From: Mesorhizobium japonicum MAFF 303099
Lineage (GTDB): Bacteria > Pseudomonadota > Alphaproteobacteria > Rhizobiales > Rhizobiaceae
DNA: 64,000 bases
NCBI RefSeq assembly: GCF_000009625.1
Contig: NC_002679.1
Coordinates: 1-64,000, forward strand
Reading direction: 5' to 3'
Shown: positions 55,097-63,623 of the stretch, piece after piece
Numbering within the stretch: position 1 is the first letter of the stretch
How the letters are laid out: every line of letters starts with the position of its first letter
The notes under the pieces: model-generated
Told to the model about the DNA's origin: nothing
Seen by the model: the letters and a program-made list of their open reading frames with translations, nothing else
The model's database searches: none
Program-made: the position numbers and the translations under genes

Positions 55097-56821
55097 CTAC
55101 AGCAACCCTTCAGAAAGCCCATGTTCCTTGGGGACTGCGGTCGGGTTGAAATGCACAACCGCGTCCTTTCCGTCGCCGATAAAGCTGAATGGGAACTCAG
55201 GTGCGGTTGGGTCCGGACGCCTCGGTTTCTTGCTCTTTTCAGGTTTGGAAGATTGGCGGAAAAATTCCCGTGAGAGATGCCCAAGCGAAGGGATAGTTGG
55301 GCGCTCCCCATTGAACCAGCGCTCGATTGAAACGATCTGCAATCTGGGCAGGTGACCGTGGGCAGTATCGACAAAGCCGAAGGACGCGGCTTCCGAACGC
55401 ATGTCGCGCGTGGGTTCTCGGAGGCAGATGAATAAGCCCATTTCCGCGCGTTCACGATCGATCACAGCTTTGAACTCACGCACATCTTTGGTGCCGATAT
55501 GCTGACCGCCTTTAACGGATGTCAGCACACGCCCCCAGCCGCGCGGCCCGTTCATGAAATACATTTGACCGTCGATACCACGGTCCGGGCCTTTTCGAAT
55601 TTCCTTTAGCGCTTGGACGCCAACCAGGTAGTTGGCCCACCATTGAAATTGGTATTTGTCCCGCTCGGCGAGACGGGCAGCACTGGCGAAGTCGCGGGGG
55701 ATGCCGCCAAGATCATAGTCAATCTTACCAGGCATATCGGCCAAGCGGTCTTCGATCACACGGATGGCATGATACGCCACATCAATACCGATCCATTGAC
55801 GACCGGCCAACTGGGCAGCAGCAATGGTCGTTCCGCAGCCGCAGAATGGATCCAGCACCACCTCGCCCACATTGGCGGAAGACCGGAGTATTCTATCTAA
55901 CAGCGACACAGGTTTCTGAGTGGGGTAGTGCAATCGTTCCGCCGCTCGATTATGCAGCGGTTTGATGTCCGTCCAAATGTCCTGAAGCGCGACACCAGGC
56001 AGATCCTCGGGATACTGCCGGAGTCGCGGCATACCCCCCGCCTTCTTCGGCCAATGAACCTTCCCAGCAAGATCAAGGGCGTCAAGTTGGTCAGGCGACG
56101 TCGACCAATGCCTTCCCTTGGCCGTAATGTCGATGCCGCGCCAAGGTTTACCAGTTTCGCCATTCCTCTTTCCCGCACCGGTAAGATCAGTGCGCTTCCA
56201 ACGCCGGCCGTCAGCGTCCTCCTGATCAAAAAAAGTGTCCAAATATTCTGCGTCGTAAGGCTGATACTGAGCATTCCAGCAATGCCGTTCACCACGCGAA
56301 TAGAACAGCAAAACGTCATGGATTGGCCCGTAACGTCGTGCGCTACTATGTGCGCTAGTTCTTTTCCAGATTACCTCGTTCAGAAAATTCGTCGGGCCGA
56401 AAATCGCGTCGAGAATGATCTTGAGGTAATGGCTCGCCGTTGGATCGCAATGCAAATAAAGGCTTCCTGTTGGCCTTAGAACGCGTCGTAACTCGTGCAA
56501 CCGTTGCGCCATCATGACCAAATAGGCCATCATATCGCTGTCACCGAGCGCTGCATGCAGAGCATGCACAATCGGCGTGACACCACCGCCAGTATGCATA
56601 ATCTCATCGAAAGCCCACTTGGCCTCTGGCCCCCAAGTCCACGTATCTCGGAATGCCTCTACTTGAGCGCTGGCGGCATCTTCATCGGGAGTTCGAAAGA
56701 GGACGTTGTAGTTGACTTGGCTGTTAAACGGCGGATCGAGATAGACGAGATCCACGCTTTCGTCTGCAATTTCTTCCCGGAGAATCGTCAAATTATCTCC
56801 GAACCAAAGCTGATTTTTCAT
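55097..56821 (-). CDS. DNA methyltransferase fused to an Mrr-like nuclease domain
   Basis: This 574-residue protein has an N-terminal N4/N6 methyltransferase of beta type. Motif IV is VYLDPPFNS (about 27-35), then LYLHCDPTASHYLK, the target-recognition middle, HYPTQKP, and motif I DPFCGCGTT with WIGIDVAYHAI (about 345-370). The C-terminal ~150 residues carry GPDRGIDGQMYF and VLTSVKGGQHIG, an acidic-x(n)-xxK arrangement of the PD-(D/E)xK nuclease type. Start ATG 56821 is where homology begins. No separate restriction or specificity gene is adjacent, so this may be a single-chain modification-restriction or DNA-processing enzyme. Fusion proteins of this kind are widespread but not well characterised, as far as I know. 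Confidence 0.85.
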   Translation of the reverse strand: MKNQLWFGDNLTILREEIADESVDLVYLDPPFNSQVNYNVLFRTPDEDAASAQVEAFRDTWTWGPEAKWAFDEIMHTGGGVTPIVHALHAALGDSDMMAYLVMMAQRLHELRRVLRPTGSLYLHCDPTASHYLKIILDAIFGPTNFLNEVIWKRTSAHSSARRYGPIHDVLLFYSRGERHCWNAQYQPYDAEYLDTFFDQEDADGRRWKRTDLTGAGKRNGETGKPWRGIDITAKGRHWSTSPDQLDALDLAGKVHWPKKAGGMPRLRQYPEDLPGVALQDIWTDIKPLHNRAAERLHYPTQKPVSLLDRILRSSANVGEVVLDPFCGCGTTIAAAQLAGRQWIGIDVAYHAIRVIEDRLADMPGKIDYDLGGIPRDFASAARLAERDKYQFQWWANYLVGVQALKEIRKGPDRGIDGQMYFMNGPRGWGRVLTSVKGGQHIGTKDVREFKAVIDRERAEMGLFICLREPTRDMRSEAASFGFVDTAHGHLPRLQIVSIERWFNGERPTIPSLGHLSREFFRQSSKPEKSKKPRRPDPTAPEFPFSFIGDGKDAVVHFNPTAVPKEHGLSEGLL

Positions 56822-57013
56822 CTCGGGCCCCACTGCTGCGAATGATACTTTGCAGGAACTTCGCTGATAAGCGGTTAACCATTGCCCGGGCCACCTGCCG
56901 CCCTGGTCGGCCGCTCCCGCCGCAATGCGTGCACGGCTCATCGATACGCGGACTCAACAAGCCTCTGGACTTCCGTACAGAATTTGCGCAAGTATTTTTC
57001 CGGGGGGAAATCA

Positions 57014-57406
57014 ATGAAAATGATAGCGTTTCTTGCGAGCGGAGCAATCTTCGTCAGCGGCTGCAGCACGAGTGCCAGTGTCTCAGACAGCGACCTGACC
57101 GCCATGTACACCATAAATCTCTGCCACGCCCTCGCGAGCAGCACTGACGAACAATATCGAAGCCGAGTGGCGGCCCTCCTGGTACGCCGCCGTGCAACGG
57201 CGGAGAAGTGCACTAGGCTCATACAAACCGACAACGCCGTAGCGACTGGAATTGCTGTAGCGGCGGTAGGTGGCGCAGCGGTCGCGGTTGCCGCCAACAA
57301 TGGTGGTGGTGGATATTACCGTCCTCCTCCAGCGTACGGTGTCGCGTGGGACGAGTTCTACGGACAGAACTATGCTCTAGGTCGTGAACTCATAAACGCT
57401 GGATGA
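57014..57406 (+). CDS. Small lipoprotein with Gly-rich segment
   Basis: This 130-residue protein has a lipoprotein signal: FLASGAIFVSGC, lipid-anchored Cys at residue 17. The ribosome-binding site is GGGGGAAA. The mature part has a hydrophobic Ala/Gly/Val stretch (AVATGIAVAAVGGAAVAVAA, about 83-102), then a Gly/Tyr/Pro-rich segment and a C-terminal YGQNYALGRELINAG. It overlaps the next gene by ATGA. It is probably an outer-membrane or periplasmic lipoprotein; function unknown. Confidence 0.7.
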   Translation: MKMIAFLASGAIFVSGCSTSASVSDSDLTAMYTINLCHALASSTDEQYRSRVAALLVRRRATAEKCTRLIQTDNAVATGIAVAAVGGAAVAVAANNGGGGYYRPPPAYGVAWDEFYGQNYALGRELINAG

Positions 57407-57741
57407 TTGAGACGCTGGAAAGCAATCACCCGTCGGCTTACAGTCTGACTATGCCGTTTGCCCGCAAATTAATTCTTCACGTTCCGGTATCGGATGAGAC
57501 CTTGCTCGATGGCTTTGTTGAGCAATGTCTGAATGACGGTGTATCGCTCGTGGCCGTGGTCGGACCAGGCTGCGCGAGGGTTGAAGACATTATCGACGAG
57601 ATCGTCGTCGGTGACGGAAGCGACGAGACACGCTTTATATCCACGACTTCTCACCCCGATGAGCCATTTGAGGATGTGTTGAACATGGCTAGGGCGTGGG
57701 AATTCGAGCGCGGCGATCCCGTCGAAGAGGTCCGGCTGTAA
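57403..57741 (+). CDS. Hypothetical protein, coupled to the lipoprotein gene
   Basis: This 112-residue soluble protein starts in the stop codon of the lipoprotein gene (ATGA). Visible features are KLILHVPVSDETLLDGFVEQ, VAVVGPGCARVEDIIDEIVV and TTSHPDEPFEDVLNMARAWE. The alternation of strand and helix and the DEPxEE-like motif resemble small uncharacterised proteins that report on a threshold or immunity-like role, but no function can be given. It ends 62 bp before the IS5 element. Confidence 0.6.
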   Translation: MIETLESNHPSAYSLTMPFARKLILHVPVSDETLLDGFVEQCLNDGVSLVAVVGPGCARVEDIIDEIVVGDGSDETRFISTTSHPDEPFEDVLNMARAWEFERGDPVEEVRL

Positions 57742-57803
57742 GAGTCGTTGACCGCCCGCAATTTAGGCTTCCATACCACGCCGTTTTCTGATTCAGGCTC
57801 CAC

Positions 57804-58570
57804 ATGAGCCGATATGACCTGACTGACTTCGAATGGCGCGCGATCGAGCCGCTGTTGCCCAACAAGCCGCGAGGAGTGCCGCGCGTTGACGACCGCAGGG
57901 TGCTGAACGGCATCTTCTGGGTGCTGCGATCGGGTGCGCCATGGCGCGATCTGCCGGAGCGATACGGCCCGCGCACCACCTGCTACAATCGCTTCGTCCG
58001 ATGGCGGAAAGCAGGTGTGTGGGACCGCCTCATGGATGCCATCACCAAAGCCCATGACGGCACGGTGCAGATGATCGACACCTCCATTGTTCGCGTCCAT
58101 CAGCAGGGCGCGACGGCAAAAAGGGGGATCGAGATCATTGTCTCGGTCGTTCCCGAGGCGGGCTGACAACCAAAATCCATGCTCTTGTCGACGCCCAAGG
58201 CAGGCCGATTAAGCTGACGCTCACGGCAGGCCAGAAGAGCGACATCGCCTCCGCAGCGGACTTGATCAAGGAATTGCCGGAGGGTGCCATGCTACTCGCC
58301 GACAAGGGCTATGATGCCAACGCCTTGCGCAATGCTGTCACCGAGCGAAAGGCATGGGCCAACATTCCGCCCAAGGCCAACCGCAAGGACGCGATCTGCT
58401 TCAGTCCCTTCCTCTACAAGGCGCGCAACCTCGTCGAACGCTTCTTCAACAAGGCCAAGCAATTCCGTCGTATCGCAACCCGATACGACAAGCTGGCTGA
58501 GAACTATCTTGCCGCCCTCAAACTCGTCGCAATCCGCATCTGGCTACGCGGTAATGAGTCTACGTCCTAA
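57804..58570 (+). mobile_element. IS5-family (IS427-like) transposase, two-frame
   Basis: Frame 1 (57804-58166) encodes MSRYDLTDFEWRAIEPLLPN through the first catalytic Asp (MIDTSIVRVHQQGA). Frame 2, entered near AAAAAGGGGG (58118-58127), continues LGRSRGGLTTKIHALVD, LADKGYDANALR and NLVERFFNKAKQFRRIATRY to 58570. In IS427-type elements such a split can be bypassed by programmed frameshifting at a homopolymer run, so the pair may still make a full enzyme. Confidence 0.8.
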
Positions 58571-58575
58571 TATGG

Positions 58576-58671
58576 CGGTGCCGCGACAAGGCCACAGGGC
58601 GGTTCGTCGACGACTACTACTGCAACGGCGAGCCCCTGATCGACAGCACATGGCCAGGTTGGTCGGCCTAG
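58576..58671 (+). pseudogene. C-terminal fragment of a gene cut by the IS5 element
   Basis: The frame right after the IS5 copy encodes RCRDKATGRFVDDYYCNGEP and ends ...DSTWPGWSA at a stop. It has two Cys and no start codon, so it is probably the tail of a small host gene disrupted by the insertion. The family is not recognised. Confidence 0.4.
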
Positions 58672-58721
58672 GATGGCCGAACTGGCCGCCTTGCGGTGGC
58701 GCCTATCAATAGGAGGGGAGA

Positions 58722-58916
58722 ATGTTCGAAGTCGGAAGAGACTACCGGATCACCATGATCGTCGCGGTTCCGGGCGCCTGGAGCGATGAAACCAGCACTT
58801 GGACCGTGGCGGCAGTTGACGCGACCCTGGTGAAACTCACCAACCCATACAACCCCGACATGATCCTTAACACAGCTTCCTGGCATTTCGTACGCGCTGA
58901 GCTAGTGAAGGTGTGA
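58722..58916 (+). CDS. Small hypothetical protein (64 aa)
   Basis: A strong ribosome-binding site, GGAGGGGAG (58711-58719), precedes ATG 58722. The 64-residue product is beta-rich (RDYRITMIVAVPGAWSDETS, TWTVAAVDATLVKL) with Trp residues and no signal peptide, like small SH3-type or OB-like folds. Its stop overlaps the next gene's GTG start (GTGTGA context). Function unknown. Confidence 0.6.
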   Translation: MFEVGRDYRITMIVAVPGAWSDETSTWTVAAVDATLVKLTNPYNPDMILNTASWHFVRAELVKV

Positions 58917-59260
58917 AGCTCGCGCGCGCTGCGATCGGCCTCGTGCTCTTGTCGGCCTGCTCGGAAAGCAAGCCGGTGCAGCCAATGGTGATATTCTGCG
59001 AGAACGCGATCCGGGAAGTCATAGCTGCCCCATCCTCATATATGCAACTCGAAGCCGAGGAAGATTGGAACACCCAGAAGGCCCTAGTCGAATTCGACGC
59101 CCAGAACCCTTACGGAGCAACCGTCAGATCGATAGCTGCCTGTGGGTTTGATCGGGAGCTTGGCATCACGGCGATGGTGATCGATGGGCGTTCCGTTGAG
59201 GTTCCGCAACACCTTCGATCAACAGAGTGGAAGCCCGGTCCGCTGCCGAGTTTCGATTGA
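58913..59260 (+). CDS. Small lipoprotein
   Basis: A GTG start at 58913 overlaps the stop of the upstream gene. The product has 115 residues with a lipoprotein signal, AAIGLVLLSAC (Cys16). The mature part reads VIFCENAIREVIAAPSSYM...IAACGFDR, a pattern of two further Cys residues seen in small periplasmic proteins of rhizobia and phages. It follows the 64-residue gene in a two-gene unit. Function unknown. Confidence 0.6.
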   Translation: MKLARAAIGLVLLSACSESKPVQPMVIFCENAIREVIAAPSSYMQLEAEEDWNTQKALVEFDAQNPYGATVRSIAACGFDRELGITAMVIDGRSVEVPQHLRSTEWKPGPLPSFD

Positions 59261-59289
59261 AAACCGACCCGCGTCCGGTATCGGTGTGT

Positions 59290-59765
59290 CGGCCGCTGCT
59301 CCTGGTCAAGCCGGCCAAGGGCATCATCCAATACAGTGAGCACGTTGAGTGTGGCGGCGTCGACTTCTACACTGGCGTCGAGAAGTAGGGCCTAGAGGGC
59401 TTGGTCTCGAAGCGTCGGAACAGTCCCTATCGCAGCGGCCGTCCGACATCTGGGTCAAGACCAAATGCTGGGAGATCAGCGATTTCGAATTAGTTGGTCT
59501 GAAACGGGAGACCGGGCAGCAGACCGTTGGGCTCATGCCACGGGAGGGCAAATATGCCGGTCCCGCTACCATTGCGCTGACCAAACAGATGCGTGAACGG
59601 CTGATGGAGCGCGTTCGCAAGGGTAGACCACCAGAGGGTCTTCCGGAGGCGATCACGGGGCCAGAGGTGGAATAGCTCAAGCCTGCTATCAAAGCGCGGG
59701 TGCGCTATCTGCGTGGCGAGAACAAGCTGCGCCACGCTACGCTGCATGGGCTGCTGGACGACTAG
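59290..59765 (+). pseudogene. ATP-dependent DNA ligase (LigD-type), C-terminal remnant
   Basis: The sequence encodes GIIQYSEHVECGGVDFYTGV, then after a TAG (59386-59388) GLEGLVSKRRNSPYRSG. After a frameshift near 59440 it gives DIWVKTKCWEISDFELVGLK and TVGLMPREGKYAGPATIALT. After another TAG (59673-59675) it gives ARVRYLRGENKLRHATLHGL. These are the KASK-type motif and OB-fold of bacterial non-homologous end-joining ligases. Only the C-terminal third remains, with two stops and one frameshift. Confidence 0.85.
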
Positions 59766-59915
59766 TCGTGAGCTCTCAACGGAACCTAAAGTCTGTCAGC
59801 ATCCTATGGCGTCATGAGCACTCGTGGCACCAACTTCCTGTATCAGTGGATCTCGGCAATATGCCCGAGACGGTCGGCGCAGATATCATCTCGGGTGACC
59901 GTGACGCCGCTTGGA

Positions 59916-60351
59916 GGGGAGCATGAGGATTTGTGGGGCGGGCTGGAACGACGTATGTCGTCACCATTGAATTTCGACGGGACCGGCGGATTTGAAAAGG
60001 GCAAAACGGGCAGCGACGAAAACTGCCGGAGAGGCGGCAGCCTCGGAGGATGAGATTTTCATCCTGCAATTCCGCATCTGGCTGCACGACGTGAGCCCGA
60101 TGGTGTGGCGTATCCTCGGCCTTCGTCGAGGCAACCGTCAATGCCGTCATCAGCAAGCGGTTCGCGAAAAAGCAGCAGATGCAGTGGAGCAGGATCGGTG
60201 CGCATCTTCTGCTGCAAACCCGGACGCAGACCCTCGACGGCTCCCTGCGCTCGACCTTCCAGCAATGGTATCCCGGAATGGCGAACGACAATCACGAACC
60301 AGACGAAACAGCTCTCGCCGCATAACCGCCCCACAGTTCCTCATGCTCCCC
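59916..60351 (+). mobile_element. Internally deleted IS (436 bp), ISKra4-like
   Basis: Inverted repeats of 23 bp with two mismatches lie at 59916-59938 and 60329-60351 (GGGGAGCATGAGGA at each end). The left part encodes MKRAKRAATKTAGEAAASED, then ILQFRIWLHDVSPMVWR, as in pRiA4b ORF-3-type proteins. The right part encodes FVEATVNAVISKRFAKKQQM through QQWYPGMANDNHEP to a stop, which I recognise as the C-terminus of ISKra4-like transposases. The catalytic middle is missing. It is a non-autonomous derivative whose left end recurs at 40399. Confidence 0.7.
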
Positions 60352-60359
60352 AGCAGGCT

Positions 60360-60998
60360 TACACTCCTTCTCACCAACCTTTTCTTGACGTGGTCGCGCC
60401 GGCCGATGACCTGTCACGCTGGGGTGTCCTATTTCGCGGAGTCCCATGGGCGAAATTCGGTCGTATTCTGGTCTCCGCGCTGGTGCGCCCATGTGTTGCC
60501 AATCATTGCAGAACAACTGTCTGCATCATGGGGGACATTGCCGTTCGAACTCTCGGGATTGCCATGTCGTGCGACGGTCCTGTCGGCGCCCGACATGTTC
60601 TTCTTCACAATGCGGAGCATACTCTCCAGCTCGCCGTCTCTGGCGCCGATATCTTGCACCCTGTTTACCTCCGTACCGAGGCGATCTGGCCCGCCACGCT
60701 TTCCAAGCACCGCCTGAGGGCGCTCGAGTGCCCTAATGCTCTAAGTCTGGGTCAACATCTGCCCGCCCGCTTGTTTCCGCCGGAAAAACGCGGTCCCCGT
60801 CTAACCTTCGTTCTTCGTGCGCTCGACGGCGCACTTGCTGGGGCGTCACATCGCGAGCTCGCCGATGCTCTGGTTGGTCAACGGCGCGTCAATGCCGACT
60901 GGGGGGATCCTCGCGATCATCTGCGCGACCGCATTCGCCGCGCCGTCTCTCGTGGCCGCGCCCTCATGAATGGAGGCTACAAAGATTTCCTTCTTTAG
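60360..60998 (+). pseudogene. DUF2285-domain protein, frameshifted and truncated
   Basis: One frame (about 60410-60525) reads GVSYFAESHGRNSVVFWSPR, matching the N-terminal part of DUF2285 proteins. A second frame (from about 60570) reads HVLLHNAEHTLQLAVSGADI and then RLTFVLRALDGALAGASHRE, GQRRVNADWGDPRDHLRDRI, ALMNGGYKDFLL, the C-terminal part. A frameshift near 60540 joins them. The family occurs on alphaproteobacterial plasmids and integrative elements and has a regulator-like layout. Confidence 0.65.
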
Positions 60999-61823
60999 TG
61001 ACAGGCCGCTCTGCACGTCAGCCGGCGAACGGTCCGGAGCCAAATCCGGTCACCACCAGTTTGCGCTCGATGCCGGGAGGCACGGTCGGCATTGTCCTAT
61101 GGCCGACAATGTCAAGTACGCGACGTAGAGCAAGGCGACCCTCGGTTGTTTTTGGCTTGGCACGGGACATGCAAGCTATTGCGCAAAACGCACGGACTGA
61201 GTGGTCCCACGGCCACGAAAGTCGCTGACATACGCCACCTCCCAAGGCGTACCCCGGCCCGGCAGCGAGCTCAGTCTCCCTGCCGGGCATGCCTTTCAGA
61301 CATACTCGCGGCCGGAACTTCAAATTAGGCGCCGTAATGTCCGGCTGCAGAGGATTGCGAATGGAATATGAAGCCCGTTTCGAGAGCTCTCCGATGGCAC
61401 CTGGCGGGAGCGCGCTGGGAGCGTTCCTGTGCGCAAATGGTTTCACGCTCAGCTTGCTCGACGACATCCGACAATTGTGTCGACTTTGTCGGCTTTACGA
61501 CACGGCTTGGTTGGCCGGTGTCTTGGACGTTTTTTTCTAAGCCGCTGAAAGCAAACATACAATGGCTTTCCCCGGCGCCGTATCTAGATTGGCATGAATT
61601 TTGTTTTGTTCCGTTGAGAGAGCCGGAGCTGCTCGCCAGGGAATAGCGAAGCTGGCTCGGCAAAATTGAGGATCACTGATTTGTTGCGAATGAACACGTT
61701 GCCCGTCGGGTGCCATGCGTCTGCGGCGAGGGCCCCCAGAGGATTTGAAGATGCGGCGAGGGACTGCAGTACTCAATTCGACCGCAAATGATTTGCTGGC
61801 GGGTCAAAGAATGGACGTTGCAG
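60999..61823. other. Long intergenic stretch, no supported gene
   Basis: Competing frames occur on both strands (for example 61018-61467 minus and 61289-61540 plus) without a ribosome-binding site, signal or recognised motif. The minus frame ends GIERKLVVTGFGSGPFAG, which looks protein-like, so a decayed gene is possible. Confidence 0.4.
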
Positions 61824-62387
61824 ATGCGCATTGGCACGACGGCGGGTTTCGTCCTGTTCGTGATGGCATTCTTCGTCAGCGCGATGACTGCGAACGGACA
61901 GGAGACCAGCCTTGTCGGCATTTACCAGGGTTCGGAGCTAACCGCCGCCGCCAACCATCTGGGACGAGGCGGATACGAGCTGTCGGATGGAACCCAAGTG
62001 TCTTTCGACAAGTGGTACCATAGCAGCTGGGTCGATATGCGATTTGAAATGTTGACTCAGCTATCGGACGATTTCGGTATCCTGTGGGGCGCGAGCACCG
62101 GTCAGCGTGCCGAAAAGGTCCGAATCGAGCCGGGTGTGAAAGTCGGCTTTATTTTGCAAAAGCGACCGACAGCATCCACGACGCTTTCTCTCACCATCAG
62201 TTCAATTTTGGGCGGGAACCTGACGGAACGACCTTGCACAGCTGACTATGGCGCCATCGGCGGTGTGCAGATGGTGAATTGCCGGCTGGCCGCGTCGCAA
62301 CTGCGGCCCTCGGACAGTTTGAAATATCTGACAAACCTCGAGCCAAGCCGATGGAAATTCGACCTTCGGTTCAGGGGTGAATTCTAG
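61824..62387 (+). CDS. Secreted beta-rich protein, probably outer membrane
   Basis: This 187-residue protein has a signal peptide (GTTAGFVLFVMAFFVSAMTANG, cut near residue 24). Amphipathic strands follow (SSWVDMRFEMLTQLSDDFGI, TTLSLTISSILGGN, WKFDLRFRGEF with a C-terminal Phe). The terminal Phe and alternating pattern are typical of small outer-membrane beta-barrels. ATG 61824 is preferred to an upstream ATG at 61788 because the signal begins there. It lies 62 bp upstream of the subtilase gene in the same direction, so the two may form one secretion-related unit. Confidence 0.7.
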   Translation: MRIGTTAGFVLFVMAFFVSAMTANGQETSLVGIYQGSELTAAANHLGRGGYELSDGTQVSFDKWYHSSWVDMRFEMLTQLSDDFGILWGASTGQRAEKVRIEPGVKVGFILQKRPTASTTLSLTISSILGGNLTERPCTADYGAIGGVQMVNCRLAASQLRPSDSLKYLTNLEPSRWKFDLRFRGEF

Positions 62388-62449
62388 CGATGGTGCAAGG
62401 AAGGCCGTAGATTTCGTTGATGAAGAACAATCAGATAGGGAAGTTTATT

Positions 62450-63376
62450 ATGCACAAAACACAATTGTTCCCGACCGGTTTCGTTGCCGGTCTTGTAGCG
62501 TGCCTGTTGGCGGCCCCCGGTTTCGCGGATGATCTCGATGCCGGCGTCAGCGGCAAAGGAACGACCGTTACTCCAGCCGCGGAAAGCAGTAGCTCGGGCT
62601 GTCCACAAAATGCCGACGGCACATTCTGCTGGATGAGCCCGGATATTGGTGAAGCATGGACATCAGGCTTTATCGGTTCCGGCGTATCGATAAATGTCAT
62701 AGATGACTTCAAGGAACAGCCATTTGATGCAGACCTCGGTCGCGGTAGGCAGACGCAGCGACATGGAGATTGGGTCGCTGAAATTGCCGGCATGGTCGCC
62801 CCTGGCGCAAACATATTCAAGTATGACTATCTCGAGGGGTCTTCGATCGGGCTGCAGGACGGCCTCAATATCATCAATGCGAGCTACCGCATTATATAGC
62901 CACTGAGCCAGCATCCGCGCGAGCAGGCGATCGTCGATGCCGCCTGGGCGGGCACTGCCATCGTCACAAAGAGTGCCGACAACCGCAGCAACGAGGTAGG
63001 TAGGCCGCACGAAGGGGATTTCGATGAGCTAACCCTCGGGCTGATCGGGGCGCCATCGGCAATCTTTGTGGGTGCGCTCGACCATAATGGCACTCCCGGG
63101 AACAAGACACGGCTGGCCCGATACTCCAATTATCCCGGCTCAAATCCCGAAGTGCGGAACCAGTTCCTCACGGTGGGGGTCGAGAGTGACAAGACTGGGC
63201 TAACCGGCACGTCTTTTGCGGCGCCTGTAGTTGCAGGTTATGCCGCCATCCTTGGCAGCAAGTTCACGTCCGCAACTCCGACACAGATCACCAATCAGCT
63301 GCTGGATACAGCCAGGACCGACACGCTCGTCAACTATGATCCGGCGACTTATGGACGCGGGGAGGCCAGCCTTTAG
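62450..63376 (+). pseudogene. Secreted subtilisin-like (S8) protease interrupted by an amber codon
   Basis: A signal peptide (FPTGFVAGLVACLLAAPGFA, residues 6-25) follows ATG 62450. The catalytic Asp is in SINVIDDF, the His in TQRHGDWVAEIAG and the Ser in LTGTSFAAPVVAGYAA. The frame is continuous except for TAG at 62897-62899, after which it goes on unchanged through NQFLTVGVES to YGRGEASL and a second TAG (63374-63376). After that the same frame reads RALAPVS before a third TAG. All three residues of the triad are kept, so loss is recent, or the codon is read through. A sequencing error is the third possibility. Confidence 0.8.
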
Positions 63377-63623
63377 AGGGCACTGGCACCCGTTTCGATC
63401 AGGTAGACGAACAGTTCGATCGAGCAGCTGAATTTCTGGGAGGCGTTCAGAGCCACAAAATCACCTCCCAGAATTCGCCTCAGCAACTGTGCGGTTCCCG
63501 CGGATCCAATCGCAAACAAGGGGCCATTTCTGGCGACGTATCTGTTGCCGGCAAACAAGGCCGTATAGAGGTTCCGTTGCAAATTTTCATACCGGCACAG
63601 AAACTGAGGGGGCGGCAAGAGCT
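63377..63623. other. Spacer between the protease and the IS6 transposase
   Basis: A plus frame, an antisense frame (63373-63627) and a third frame with several TAG codons are all partly open, so coding content cannot be decided. The plus sequence may be the former 3' end of the protease gene. Confidence 0.3.
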
